Assembly (NCBI GenBank): GCA_023418255.1
Contig: JAEZZZ010000067.1
Coordinates: forward strand, 1-21,141
Source: Bacteroidota bacterium
GTDB taxonomy: Bacteria; Bacteroidota; Bacteroidia; Bacteroidales; Dysgonomonadaceae
Length of the DNA: 21,141 nt
Direction of reading: 5' to 3'
Shown here: positions 1-7,484 of the stretch, in pieces
Position numbering within the stretch: position 1 is the first letter of the stretch
Layout of the letters: each line of letters opens with the position of its first letter
Position numbers and translations under genes: made by a program
The notes under the pieces: model-generated
The model's input: the letters and a program-made list of their open reading frames with translations, nothing else
Database searches by the model: none
Told to the model about the DNA's origin: nothing

Positions 1-43
1 ACTTTTGTTCATCGTTATGGTTTTTCTGTTTAAAACAAAAGTA
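1..43. promoter_or_regulatory. Inverted repeat made of two promoter-like -7 boxes
   Basis: ACTTTTGTT at 1-9 is mirrored by AACAAAAGT at 34-42. Read on the minus strand, 36-43 gives TACTTTTG, a full match to the Bacteroidetes -7 consensus TAnnTTTG. The left arm would also match if the base before the window is T. This could be a minus-strand promoter for a gene left of the window, or two overlapping promoters facing each other. No -33 TTTG is seen at the right distance, so the call is tentative. Confidence 0.3.
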
Positions 44-50
44 ACGAAAA

Positions 51-88
51 GGGCTGAATTCCATACCGGGAAATCAGCCCTAATTTTT
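51..88. terminator. Rho-independent terminator, probably bidirectional
   Basis: GGGCTGA at 51-57 pairs with TCAGCCC at 74-80. After one A/A mismatch the stem continues with TTCC (59-62) and GGAA (69-72). A T-rich tail (TAATTTTT) follows on the plus strand. On the minus strand the stem is followed by TTTTCGTTAC. It lies downstream of the minus-strand DUF4377 gene and could end that transcript or one entering from the left. Confidence 0.65.
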
Positions 89-169
89 GCTGACGAAAAA
101 AAGGTTTAGCGGACAGCAATGATTAAAATACTTTTTTTCGTGACTCAATCGCATTAAAACTTAGTCTTG

Positions 170-573
170 TTAGATTTTTTCTTTAACTAGAATTCGTTTT
201 ATCGCAAAGGTGCGATTGGAAGAATCCTGAGGAGTATTTGCCAAATGGGTAACCAAAACTTCTATTTTGTACTTATATCCAATTTGGTAGTCGAATCCAC
301 TTATACTGTTTAGAGGAATATAAAATGGTGCAGAACGAGAAGGAATGACCCTTGTAATCCCCATACACTCAAACTCATTTTCAACAAGTCCACGGATGAT
401 CTTCTTCTCTGTTTTGGGAGAAACTAACCACACCTCTCTTGTTACAGAATCTTTTAGCAAAGACTCACTACAAGAAGACACGCTTGCTGTAATAAAAAGT
501 CGATAACAACAGCAGCAAAACTCATCAGAAAACGATAAGATGTCGTACTTAAAGAATGATACACTTTTTTCAT
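170..573 (-). pseudogene. DUF4377 lipoprotein gene with a one-base frameshift in its signal peptide
   Basis: The open part (481 to 170, 103 codons from a GTG) ends in a block typical of DUF4377, a small domain of secreted lipoproteins of unknown function: I-x-GF-x-Y-x-x-GY-x-Y near the middle, then D-S-S and a final basic strand. That frame begins right at the lipobox, V-S-S-C. An ATG at 573 starts a good signal sequence (MKKVYH..., hydrophobic through SFAAVVID) in another frame. The two frames meet at the A5 run at 494-498 (T5 in the gene). One extra T would give a continuous 134-residue lipoprotein with the lipobox in place. A -7 box lies upstream at 634-641, so the promoter looks intact. 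The break is either a recent mutation, a length-variable homopolymer or a sequencing error. The DUF4377 assignment is from remembered family pattern. Confidence 0.7.
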
Positions 574-633
574 ATGTCTCTCTATTTTTTAGTTAGTCAT
601 TTACTCATAGCACAGATGCTGTTTCTTCCGTTA

Positions 634-641
634 CAAATATA
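634..641 (-). promoter_or_regulatory. -7 promoter box for the DUF4377 gene
   Basis: The minus strand reads TATATTTG, a full match to TAnnTTTG. It lies about 60 nt upstream of the ATG at 573. The nearest TTTG upstream (656-659) is only 14 nt away, shorter than the usual 19-21, so the -33 element is not convincing. Confidence 0.5.
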
Positions 642-689
642 AAAAAATGAACTAGCAAAACAATATATTGCAAAAACACAAAAAATTCT

Positions 690-1230
690 CAACTACAACC
701 CACACTAGGTTTTACGGAATTTGATATTTATTCAAATTTTCGTGAGAGTTTTCATTCAAGTGAATTAGGAAAATTTTATCAGGCATTTCCATTCTCGGAT
801 TTCTGTAAAAGTATCGGATTAACAGAAAACAGTCGCGGACGAAAAAGTTATTTTTCTCCTGAAAAAAATAGCACTGATGATTTTAAAAGCCTATACCTGT
901 TTTTCTGACACAAATCTGATGGAGCATTTGAACGGAAATATTTACTATCAACTATTTTGTAGTGTAAGTATCCACCCTCAATCGCCACTGCCTAACCATT
1001 AGATAATCAGCGACATTCGTGTGAACATAGCCCGGTTATTAGATATTGACGCGGCGCATTCCTTCAGATATAAAATTGATGTGAGGGTGTGCATATTGGA
1101 CTCATAAACAATATATTAAATTACGAGTGGGCAACACGCTTAGAAGGCAGTTTTGAAACACAAAAATTCACTACTCCCTTCTTAAGGTCAGAGCACGCAC
1201 ACAGGCAATCGGCTTGATGAAACTGAAAAT
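690..1230 (+). pseudogene. Decayed transposase remnant (FRESF...GRKSYFSP type)
   Basis: No open frame survives, but stitched frames give a recognisable Bacteroidetes transposase. From about 694 the frame reads QPTLGF, NFRESFHSSELGK, GLTENSRGRKSYFSP. After a frameshift near 880 it reads LKAYTCFSD, MEHLNGNIYYQLFC, with a TAG near 1000, then ISDIRVNIARLLDIDAA. A large internal deletion follows, and a C-terminal piece RLEGSFETQK, then (in another frame) HYSLLKVRARTQA, lies at about 1131-1215. So there is at least one stop, two frameshifts and loss of the catalytic middle. I recognise the N-terminal and RLEGSFxTQK blocks from intact copies in related genomes. The IS family name is not certain from this fragment. 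Confidence 0.7.
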
Positions 1231-1311
1231 AAATTAACCGAAAACAAAACCTTCAAAAATATAAAAAGAGCAAGGCTGAAATACCTATCAAGCTTGCTCT
1301 AAAATTTGAAT

Positions 1312-2385
1312 TTAACGAATCGATATAAGTAATCTCAAAAATAAATCGCTGCTATACATTGTTTTATATTTCGACCTAAAGAAGGATTGAGTTCCCGTCA
1401 AAGCTCTTTGCAGCCATTCTATTTTAGCCAAATTGACGACGTTAAAGCTAGTGTTAAAGTGAAAATTGAGTTTATTTTGACTATGTGTCTGACGGTGGGT
1501 CAAGCAGCAATATTGTTTTGCATCCCGATAAATAAACTCAATTTGAAAGCGCAAAAATAATAGCAAACAATTTTCTTGCATCCATCTCAGGGTCTCTGTG
1601 CAAAAGTATAGTTTTCTTGCTACCTCTTTTCCGTTTTTGTAAAATACGACTACGGGTAGATTGATATTTTTTTTAATCAGAGGAATAGACGAGATCAGAA
1701 TAAATGGTCAATTGATCGCAAACGACTATTTTTAAGAAAAGATTCATGTTCGATGATTTTTGATCAACCATTCTGTCATTTTTTTAGGTGTGCCACGTTT
1801 GCCTGATTGTTCGCCTCTATAAATATAGTCCAGATTGGCGTCATCCCACAGCCAGCTGATAATGTGTCTACCCAAACCCAAGATGGTTTTTACGAATGTG
1901 GATTTGGGAAAAAAGCATCGCCCACTAGACATACACTTAATTCGTTGAAATATATGAGGTTAATTTTCCGAGCAGAACAATAATAATCCAACGAAGCCAT
2001 ATCCGACAAAGGCGATGTTTGAACAGCGTTTAAGTGAAAAACTGTATTACGGCAGACGTCCACAACGGCAAAGTCACAAATGTCCATACTCCCATTTGGC
2101 TTCTTTGGCACAACCCGACCAGTACGTGTTTATCCCGAAGGTTGATTTTCCACTCTCGGGAATATAGCTTGGGGTAAAGGCAATGATGCATTCATCTATC
2201 TTTTGCTGTAAAATCAACGAAAGATTGAAAGACTGAAAATCGAATTTATTTTCAAAATGAATGAGGAAAAATTGTTCGCAATAACCCGAAAAACGAGCTA
2301 ATCGTGAAAAACTTATTCTTTCTTTAATGCTTAAAAAGCAAAGCAGTATGGAAAGAATGATTTTTTTTACGGCTTGCTATTAAGC
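1312..2385 (-). pseudogene. Decayed DDE transposase (IS4-like)
   Basis: Read on the minus strand, overlapping frames rebuild most of a DDE transposase. From about 2383: SIKERISFSRLARFSGYCEQ, FDFQSFNLSLI, TPSYIPESGKSTFGI, YWSGCAKEAKW. From 2085: CDFAVVDVCRNTVFHLNAVQT and LVGDAFFPN. From 1932: KSTFVKTILGLGRHIISW with DDANLDYIYRGEQSGKRGTPKK. Near 1660: FYKNGKEVARKLYF. From 1581: FQIEFIYRDAKQ, LNFHFNTS, VNLAKIEWL, ending at 1312. Frames change near 2090, 1930, 1750 and 1600. The RFQIEFxYRDAKQ block carries the region of the third catalytic acidic residue of IS4-type transposases. It is certainly non-functional. It is transcribed opposite to the neighbouring remnant, so these are two separate insertions. 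Confidence 0.75.
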
Positions 2386-2400
2386 AGTTAAATTTGCCAT

Positions 2401-2596
2401 TAGATAATACTTTATTTATCAGAAAAATGTCATTTGGTTGATTGTTGCTTATCATATCTTATCGGCTTACGGAATAAACTTTAAAGATAATGATTTTAAT
2501 TTATAGCGAACTATTATTAAAAAAATGCTTTAAATTGCCTCTTAACCATTTTTTAGAGCATAGATAATCGTTTATTTATGCAAAAATGTCTATTTT
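2401..2596. repeat. Imperfect direct repeat of about 35 bp, 160 bp apart
   Basis: Copy 1 at 2401-2435 and copy 2 at 2561-2596 both read TAGATAATnnTTTATTTAT, then a 2-3 nt variable spacer, then AAAAATGTC and TTT. Both are preceded by a TTAAATT(T)GCC element, at different distances. Copy 2 lies just upstream of the DUF4827 promoter. Copy 1 lies next to the end of the IS4-like remnant. No gene is seen in 2386-2602. A duplicated promoter-upstream segment is one explanation; a regulatory site used twice is another. Confidence 0.5.
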
Positions 2597-2611
2597 TTAA
2601 AGATGAATGTG

Positions 2612-2619
2612 TACTTTTG
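2612..2619 (+). promoter_or_regulatory. -7 promoter box for the DUF4827-glmM operon
   Basis: TACTTTTG fully matches TAnnTTTG. Transcription would start near 2625, about 25 nt before the ATG at 2651. It lies inside the longest reading frame (from 2603), which argues that 2651, not 2603, is the start codon. No clear -33 TTTG is present at 19-21 nt upstream. Confidence 0.55.
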
Positions 2620-2650
2620 TAATTACAATCAATTTTTTAAGACAAATAAT

Positions 2651-3223
2651 ATGAAGAAATCTACAACCCTTCTATGGATTATTTCGGGTATTTTATTTCT
2701 ATCGGTTTCGTGCAACAAAACACCGACATACGCCGATCGACTCAAAGAGGAATCAAAAGCCATCAAACGGTTTATGAAGGAAAATAAATTTATCGAGTTG
2801 AAAGATTTCCCTAAGGATACCATTTTCAAAGAAAATGAATTTTATCGCGACCCTGCCACGGGCGTATATTTTAACATAATTGACAGAGGAGCGCATGAGG
2901 ATAAGGCACATATTGGAGAAGAGATTTATGTGCGCTTTAAAGGATTGAAATTTTTCATGAAGGATGACTCAACCACATATAACAATCTCAATCCAAACAC
3001 GAGCCCATATCCTCAAACAATTATTTACAGAGGACCTGTGAATATGATGAATAGCGCGCTTTATAGCGATATTATTGCCGGCTGGGTGGTGCCAATTCCT
3101 TATATTGGACATTCCGGACAAGCCAAGTTGATTGTTCCCTTCAATATGGGTGGAGCAAGCGAAAAGCAACACTTTCAACCCACCTATTACGAAAAAGTGC
3201 AATACCGATTTGAAACACAATAA
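2651..3223 (+). CDS. DUF4827 family lipoprotein
   Basis: A 190-residue exported lipoprotein of unknown function. It begins MKKSTTLLW with a hydrophobic stretch and the lipobox L-S-V-S-C, so Cys21 would be the lipidated residue. It then has the DUF4827 pattern seen across Bacteroidales: TYADRLKEE early, a GVYFNIIDRG strand, E-x-Y-V-R-F, a GW-V-x-P-x-x-Y-I block near residue 150, and K-L-I-V-P-F-N-M-G-x-A-S near the end. The last block resembles the C-terminal part of FKBP-fold proteins; that is my inference. I chose 2651 because a -7 box at 2612-2619 lies inside the longer frame and because the signal peptide starts properly here. The next gene starts 12 nt downstream, so both are probably co-transcribed. 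Confidence 0.85.
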   Translation: MKKSTTLLWIISGILFLSVSCNKTPTYADRLKEESKAIKRFMKENKFIELKDFPKDTIFKENEFYRDPATGVYFNIIDRGAHEDKAHIGEEIYVRFKGLKFFMKDDSTTYNNLNPNTSPYPQTIIYRGPVNMMNSALYSDIIAGWVVPIPYIGHSGQAKLIVPFNMGGASEKQHFQPTYYEKVQYRFETQ

Positions 3224-3235
3224 TTTTTTTATGCT

Positions 3236-4627
3236 ATGACACTTATTAAATCTATTTCAGGAATCAGAGGAACCATTGGCGGAGAAATCGGAGATAACCT
3301 CACGCCAATCGATATTGTGAAATTCGCGGCATCTTATGCCACATTTATAAAAAAGACATCAGGAGAGTCAAATCCCAAAATTGTCGTTGGGCGCGATGCG
3401 CGCATATCCGGTGACATGGTGCACTACATTATTTCCGGAACATTGATGAGTATGGGCTGCCACGTTGTGGACATAGGCATGGCAACTACACCAACAACAG
3501 AAATCGCTGTGGTTCACGAGCAAGCTGCGGGTGGAATCATCATCACCGCGAGTCACAATCCAAAACAATGGAATGCCCTCAAACTTTTGAATCATAGAGG
3601 AGAATTTCTAAATGCCAAGCAAGGCGAAGAAATTTTATCGATTGCCGATACCGAGCAATATGATTTTGTTCCCGTTGATGAGCTGGGTTCGCTAACACAA
3701 AAGGACTATTTGCAGCAACACATTCAAGACATTTTGGCTTTGGATTTAGTGGATGTAGATGCTATCAAAGCAGCCGCTTTTCGTGTAGCCATAGATTGCG
3801 TCAACTCTGTTGGTGGAATTGCAATTCCGGAACTTCTCTACGCATTGGGCGTTAAAGAGATTTTTAAACTTCACTGTGCACCGCACGGAAACTTCTCGCA
3901 TAATCCCGAGCCACTTCCACAACATTTGACAGAGCTATCGGCTCTTACCAAAAGTTCGAAAGCGGATGTGGGTTTCGCCGTTGATCCGGATGTGGACCGA
4001 TTGGCAGTGTACTGCGAAAATGGCGAGCCCTTTGGCGAAGAATATACGCTGGTGGCTGTTGCCGACTACGTGCTGTCGCACACACCGGGCGACACGGTTT
4101 CCAATTTAAGTTCGAGCCGCGCATTACGTGATGTGACGCAACAAAAAGGGCAGCGGCACTTCACCGCAGCCGTAGGCGAAGTGAATGTGGTGGAAAAAAT
4201 GAAAGAAGTTGATGCCGTTATTGGCGGAGAAGGCAACGGTGGAGTTATCTATCCGGCAGCACATTATGGACGCGACGCGTTGGCAGGAATTGCCTTGTTT
4301 TTGACGCATCTTGCCAAAACGGGAAAAAAGACAAGCCAATTGCGACCTGAATATCCCACCTATTTCATGTCAAAACAAAAAGTACAACTGACACCCGATA
4401 TCAATATTGATCAGTTGCTGTCGAAAATGAAAGAGCAATTTCGGAACGAAAAAATCACCGATATCGATGGTGTAAAAATTGACTTTGCCGACAAATGGGT
4501 ACACATGAGAAAGTCGAACACCGAACCCATTATTCGCATCTATTCGGAGGCACATTCGCAAGAGGAAGCCGAAGCAACAGGTGAAGAAATCATAAAAATG
4601 ATTCAAGATTTCACGAAAATAAAATAA
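3236..4627 (+). CDS. glmM: Phosphoglucosamine mutase-type alpha-D-phosphohexomutase
   Basis: A cytoplasmic enzyme of 463 residues, expected to convert glucosamine-6-phosphate to glucosamine-1-phosphate for peptidoglycan and LPS. All four family signatures are visible. The phosphoserine loop is T-A-S-H-N-P with catalytic Ser106. The metal loop is D-P-D-V-D-R at 250-255. The sugar-binding loop is G-E-G-N-G-G at 331-336. The phosphate loop is R-K-S-N-T-E-P at 425-431. GIRGTIGG at residues 9-16 is the usual N-terminal motif. The length is normal for the family. The same fold includes phosphomannomutases and phosphoglucomutases, so substrate specificity is inferred from its similarity to Bacteroidales proteins usually named GlmM. 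It follows the DUF4827 gene by 12 nt and probably shares its promoter. Confidence 0.85.
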   Translation: MTLIKSISGIRGTIGGEIGDNLTPIDIVKFAASYATFIKKTSGESNPKIVVGRDARISGDMVHYIISGTLMSMGCHVVDIGMATTPTTEIAVVHEQAAGGIIITASHNPKQWNALKLLNHRGEFLNAKQGEEILSIADTEQYDFVPVDELGSLTQKDYLQQHIQDILALDLVDVDAIKAAAFRVAIDCVNSVGGIAIPELLYALGVKEIFKLHCAPHGNFSHNPEPLPQHLTELSALTKSSKADVGFAVDPDVDRLAVYCENGEPFGEEYTLVAVADYVLSHTPGDTVSNLSSSRALRDVTQQKGQRHFTAAVGEVNVVEKMKEVDAVIGGEGNGGVIYPAAHYGRDALAGIALFLTHLAKTGKKTSQLRPEYPTYFMSKQKVQLTPDINIDQLLSKMKEQFRNEKITDIDGVKIDFADKWVHMRKSNTEPIIRIYSEAHSQEEAEATGEEIIKMIQDFTKIK

Positions 4628-4708
4628 GACAAAAGCATTTTTCGCAGACTCTAAAAAAACAGAGAGTTGTGTTATTCACCGATAAAGAGTTTTACTCATA
4701 AAATATAG

Positions 4709-5539
4709 ATGAAAGAAAAATTAGTTAGTCCGGATGATGTTCGTGCGCTTCACCCTGCTTTCCGTGGGAAGCAGGGTGATACGCTCATAAGGTGGGCAAT
4801 GAAATTCAGTGGCATTCATATTGCCAACGACTTTTACGATGCATCAAAACATCTTACCGGACAGGCATTTTGTACCGATTTACTCAATAAAATGGGAGTT
4901 CAGCGCATTGTAAAAAACGCGGAAATTCTTGATGAATTCAAAGACAAGCCTTTCATCACGGTTTCCAATCATCCTTACGGACATATCGACGGTATTGCTG
5001 TGATAGAAACCGTGGCAAGTAGAGTGAACAACTATAAGATGATGGTAAATCTTGTGCTGGGACTTATCGACACCATGTCTGAAAATTTCATTACGGTAGA
5101 TCCGTACAAAAAAGAGAAACTGCGTGTTATAACAATGAGTGGCCTCAAAGAGTGCATATCGCATGTAAAGAATGGTCATCCTTTGGGATTCTTTCCTGCC
5201 GGAGCGGTTTCAAACATCTATATAAGAAAAGGGAAACCGGTAATTCTCGATAGAGAATGGCAAGCATCGGTAATAAAACTTATTCAAAAGTTTCACGTTC
5301 CCATCATTCCGATACATATTTCCGGCTACAACTCCATTTGGTTTTATCTATCTCGCGCTTTTGGATGGAAAGCACGTAACTTACGGCTTTGTCATGAACT
5401 GGACAATAAGCGAGACAAAAAAGTGACGCTGACCATCGGTGAGGCTATTATGCCATCAACAGTCAAAAAACAGGAAGATATAAACGCGTTGAATAAACTT
5501 CTTTACACAACGACATACAATTTGGCAAAACAGAGATGA
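4709..5539 (+). CDS. PlsC-like lysophospholipid/aminolipid O-acyltransferase
   Basis: A 276-residue acyltransferase expected to transfer an acyl chain onto a lyso-lipid at the membrane. Motif I is N-H-P-Y-G-H-I-D-G with His88 and Asp94, giving an HX5D rather than the classical HX4D spacing. Motif III is F-F-P-A-G-A-V-S at 161-168, with Ala where classical PlsC has Glu (FPEG). Motif IV is I-I-P-I-H-I-S-G at 199-206. The HP(F/Y)G..DG plus FPAGxVS combination is that of the hemolysin-type acyltransferases, which include the O-acyltransferases of ornithine and glycine lipids, so a role in aminolipid synthesis is possible. No N-acyltransferase partner is in the window. The 81-nt gap to glmM holds no clear promoter or terminator, so read-through is plausible. 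Confidence 0.75.
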   Translation: MKEKLVSPDDVRALHPAFRGKQGDTLIRWAMKFSGIHIANDFYDASKHLTGQAFCTDLLNKMGVQRIVKNAEILDEFKDKPFITVSNHPYGHIDGIAVIETVASRVNNYKMMVNLVLGLIDTMSENFITVDPYKKEKLRVITMSGLKECISHVKNGHPLGFFPAGAVSNIYIRKGKPVILDREWQASVIKLIQKFHVPIIPIHISGYNSIWFYLSRAFGWKARNLRLCHELDNKRDKKVTLTIGEAIMPSTVKKQEDINALNKLLYTTTYNLAKQR

Positions 5540-5629
5540 AAAACGTATATCCCGCGATAAAGAATGAAATGTCAAGGGCTGAAAGAAACAGAATCAGAAG
5601 AGTGTAAAGAGCTGTTTTTGATCTTTCAG

Positions 5630-5660
5630 CATGATTTTCTAAAAAAATCATGTATATTTG
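5630..5660 (+). promoter_or_regulatory. -7 box with abutting 9-bp inverted repeat (possible operator)
   Basis: TATATTTG at 5653-5660 is a full -7 match 25 nt before the ATG at 5686. Immediately upstream, CATGATTTT (5630-5638) and AAAATCATG (5644-5652) form a perfect 9-bp inverted repeat with a 5-nt spacer. The repeat fills the space between the -7 and -33 positions. It has no T-tract on the plus strand, so a terminator is less likely than a protein-binding site. No TTTG at 19-21 nt spacing is present. Confidence 0.5.
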
Positions 5661-5685
5661 AGAGTCAGTAACGAACAACCTAATT

Positions 5686-6963
5686 ATGGCAAAAAATATT
5701 ATACCACAAGTAAAGCAGCGATTCGAAATCATAGGCGTTTCACCTGAATTGGAACGTGCAATTTATGTCGCACTGCAAGTGGCACCAACGGATCTGTCCG
5801 TTCTCATTACCGGAGAAAGCGGTGTGGGAAAAGAAAATTTTCCACAAATCATCCATCTATACAGCCGTAGAAAACATGGGCCATATTTTGCCATCAACTG
5901 CGGTTCCATTCCCGAAGGCACCATCGATTCCGAATTGTTTGGACATGAAAAAGGAGCATTCACGGGAGCCATTGCCGGACGAAAAGGATATTTTGAAGCG
6001 GCAAACAACGGCACGCTGTTTCTTGACGAAGTGGGCGAACTGCCCCTCTCCACCCAAACGCGACTTTTACGAGTCTTGGAAAGTGGCGAGTTCATACGCG
6101 TTGGCGCGTCAAAAGTAGAAAAAACCAATGTGCGCGTAGTTGCCGCTACTAACCTCAACCTGATTGAAGCGGTTGAGAAAGGGAAGTTCAGGGAAGATTT
6201 ATATTATCGTCTCAGCTCCGTGCCTGTGCGTATTCCACCGCTTCGGAAAAGGAAAGAGGATATCCCTCTTCTTTTCAGAAAATTTGCAGGTGATTGTGCG
6301 GAGAAATATATGATGCCACCTGTTTCCCTTAGCGAACAGGCGAAAGAAATGCTTGTCAATTATCGATGGCCGGGCAATATTCGTCAGCTAAAAAACATCA
6401 CGGAACAGATTTCCGTGATCGAGCAAGAACGACTTATTACACCGCAAATTTTAGAGAAATATCTGCCGGAAGATGAAATTCAGATGCTCCCCATTCCGTT
6501 GGCTCAAATTCACGAGTCTAAACATAAATCGTTTGCAAATGAGCGCGAACTGCTTTATCAAGTGCTTTTCGATATGAAAAAAGACATCACCGACCTTAAG
6601 CAGGTGGTAAAAACCATTTTACAAGACACACCGCATGCAGCGTCAACGGCACACGACAGTAGCATCACGAGTGGTTCCCAAGCAATCATAAAACCAACCA
6701 AACCACCCGTTACTATCCCGGTAAAATATGAAGACAGCCCGACAACAAATTCTCATTATCAAGAGATAGAAGACGAGGAAGAGATTCAAGAAGCAACCGA
6801 ATTTGAAGAAAAAGCCGTATCCATCATGGATGCGGAAAAAGAGCTGATAATAAAAGCATTGGAGCGTCATAACGGACTCCGTCGTAGAGCTGCCGAAGAT
6901 TTGGGAATTTCTGAGCGGACACTCTATCGAAAAATTAAAGAATACAAATTAGAAGACCTATGA
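5686..6963 (+). CDS. Sigma-54 activator (AAA+ / Fis HTH) without a receiver domain
   Basis: A 425-residue enhancer-binding protein that should use ATP hydrolysis to open promoters bound by RpoN (sigma-54). The AAA+ domain starts almost at the N terminus: Walker A G-E-S-G-V-G-K-E at 43-50, the sigma-54 contact loop G-A-F-T-G-A at 90-95, Walker B L-F-L-D-E at 111-115, and the R-L-S-S-V-P-V-R-I-P-P-L-R sensor region. A variable acidic linker follows (about 280-380, with E-D-E-E-E-I). A Fis-type helix-turn-helix is at the C terminus (NGLRRRAAEDLGISERTLYRKIKE). There is no N-terminal receiver, PAS or GAF domain, so it may be controlled by its own level or by a partner protein. Its stop overlaps the lptE start (ATGA), which couples it to envelope genes. 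Confidence 0.9.
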   Translation: MAKNIIPQVKQRFEIIGVSPELERAIYVALQVAPTDLSVLITGESGVGKENFPQIIHLYSRRKHGPYFAINCGSIPEGTIDSELFGHEKGAFTGAIAGRKGYFEAANNGTLFLDEVGELPLSTQTRLLRVLESGEFIRVGASKVEKTNVRVVAATNLNLIEAVEKGKFREDLYYRLSSVPVRIPPLRKRKEDIPLLFRKFAGDCAEKYMMPPVSLSEQAKEMLVNYRWPGNIRQLKNITEQISVIEQERLITPQILEKYLPEDEIQMLPIPLAQIHESKHKSFANERELLYQVLFDMKKDITDLKQVVKTILQDTPHAASTAHDSSITSGSQAIIKPTKPPVTIPVKYEDSPTTNSHYQEIEDEEEIQEATEFEEKAVSIMDAEKELIIKALERHNGLRRRAAEDLGISERTLYRKIKEYKLEDL

Positions 6964-7481
6964 AAAAGAGAACGATAAAGCTGTGGCTTTCACTTTCGAT
7001 TGTTTTGATTATTACGCTGACAAGTTGCACCATATCTTATAAGTTCAATGGGGCTTCCATCAACTACGACCTCACCAAATCAATTTCAATCGATCATTTC
7101 GTAAATCAAGCACCGTTGGTTTATCCGCCATTGGAATCACGATTCAACGAACATCTCAAAGATAAATTCACAAGAAACACTCGGTTGGAAATCCTAACAC
7201 AAGGTGGCGACATGGAGATGGAGGGCGAAATTGTGGGTTACGAACTCACGCCTCTTGCCGTTCAAGAAGACGCGTTTGCTGCGGAAACACGCCTTACAAT
7301 GACCGTAAGAATGCGATTTAGAAACAACAAACAAGAAGGTCAGGATAAAGAAGAAACATTTTCGGCAAACACCACTTTTTCGAGTCAAGTAATGCTTACC
7401 GACATACAAGATCAATTGATTGATACGTTGATAGAAGAGATTGTAGATCAAATGTTTAATTCGACTATGGCGAATTGGTAG
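6960..7481 (+). CDS. lptE: LPS assembly lipoprotein LptE
   Basis: A 173-residue outer-membrane lipoprotein that plugs the LptD barrel and helps insert LPS. The signal peptide ends in the lipobox L-T-S-C (Cys23) followed by TISYKFNG, the usual Bacteroidetes LptE start. The short beta-sandwich body has the family features: I-x-x-F-x-N-x-A-P at about 45-51, P-x-L-E-x-x-F-x-E-x-L-x-D-x-F, and a C-terminal helix ending in D-x-L-I-E-E-I-V-D-Q-M-F-N. Its ATG overlaps the TGA of the sigma-54 activator gene and the next gene begins 3 nt after its stop. This points to translational coupling in one operon. LptE is poorly conserved in sequence, so context supports the call. Confidence 0.8.
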   Translation: MKKRTIKLWLSLSIVLIITLTSCTISYKFNGASINYDLTKSISIDHFVNQAPLVYPPLESRFNEHLKDKFTRNTRLEILTQGGDMEMEGEIVGYELTPLAVQEDAFAAETRLTMTVRMRFRNNKQEGQDKEETFSANTTFSSQVMLTDIQDQLIDTLIEEIVDQMFNSTMANW

Positions 7482-7484
7482 AGA

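Noticed and set aside
996..2408. 12-bp match CCATTAGATAAT at 996-1007 and 2397-2408 as a recombination footprint
   Set aside because: The match is short and AT-rich, does not extend on either side, and one copy lies within transposase-coding sequence; chance explains it.
2603..2650. N-terminal extension of the DUF4827 protein from 2603
   Set aside because: It spans the -7 promoter box at 2612-2619 and would put extra residues in front of a proper lipoprotein signal peptide.
4648..4667. ACTCT...AGAGT hairpin after glmM as a terminator
   Set aside because: The stem is only 5 bp with a 10-nt loop and no T-tract follows; read-through into the acyltransferase gene is more likely.
5536..5610. A 23-codon ORF overlapping the acyltransferase stop by ATGA (MKNVYPAIKNEMS...)
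   Set aside because: It is very short, has no recognisable motif and ends before the next promoter. The ATGA overlap alone is not enough to call it a gene.
5780..5800. TGGCAC as part of a sigma-54 promoter inside the activator gene
   Set aside because: The required GC at the -12 position is missing and the site lies in coding sequence.
5763..6158. 131-codon minus-strand ORF inside the sigma-54 activator gene
   Set aside because: It lies opposite the conserved AAA+ coding region and shows no protein motif.
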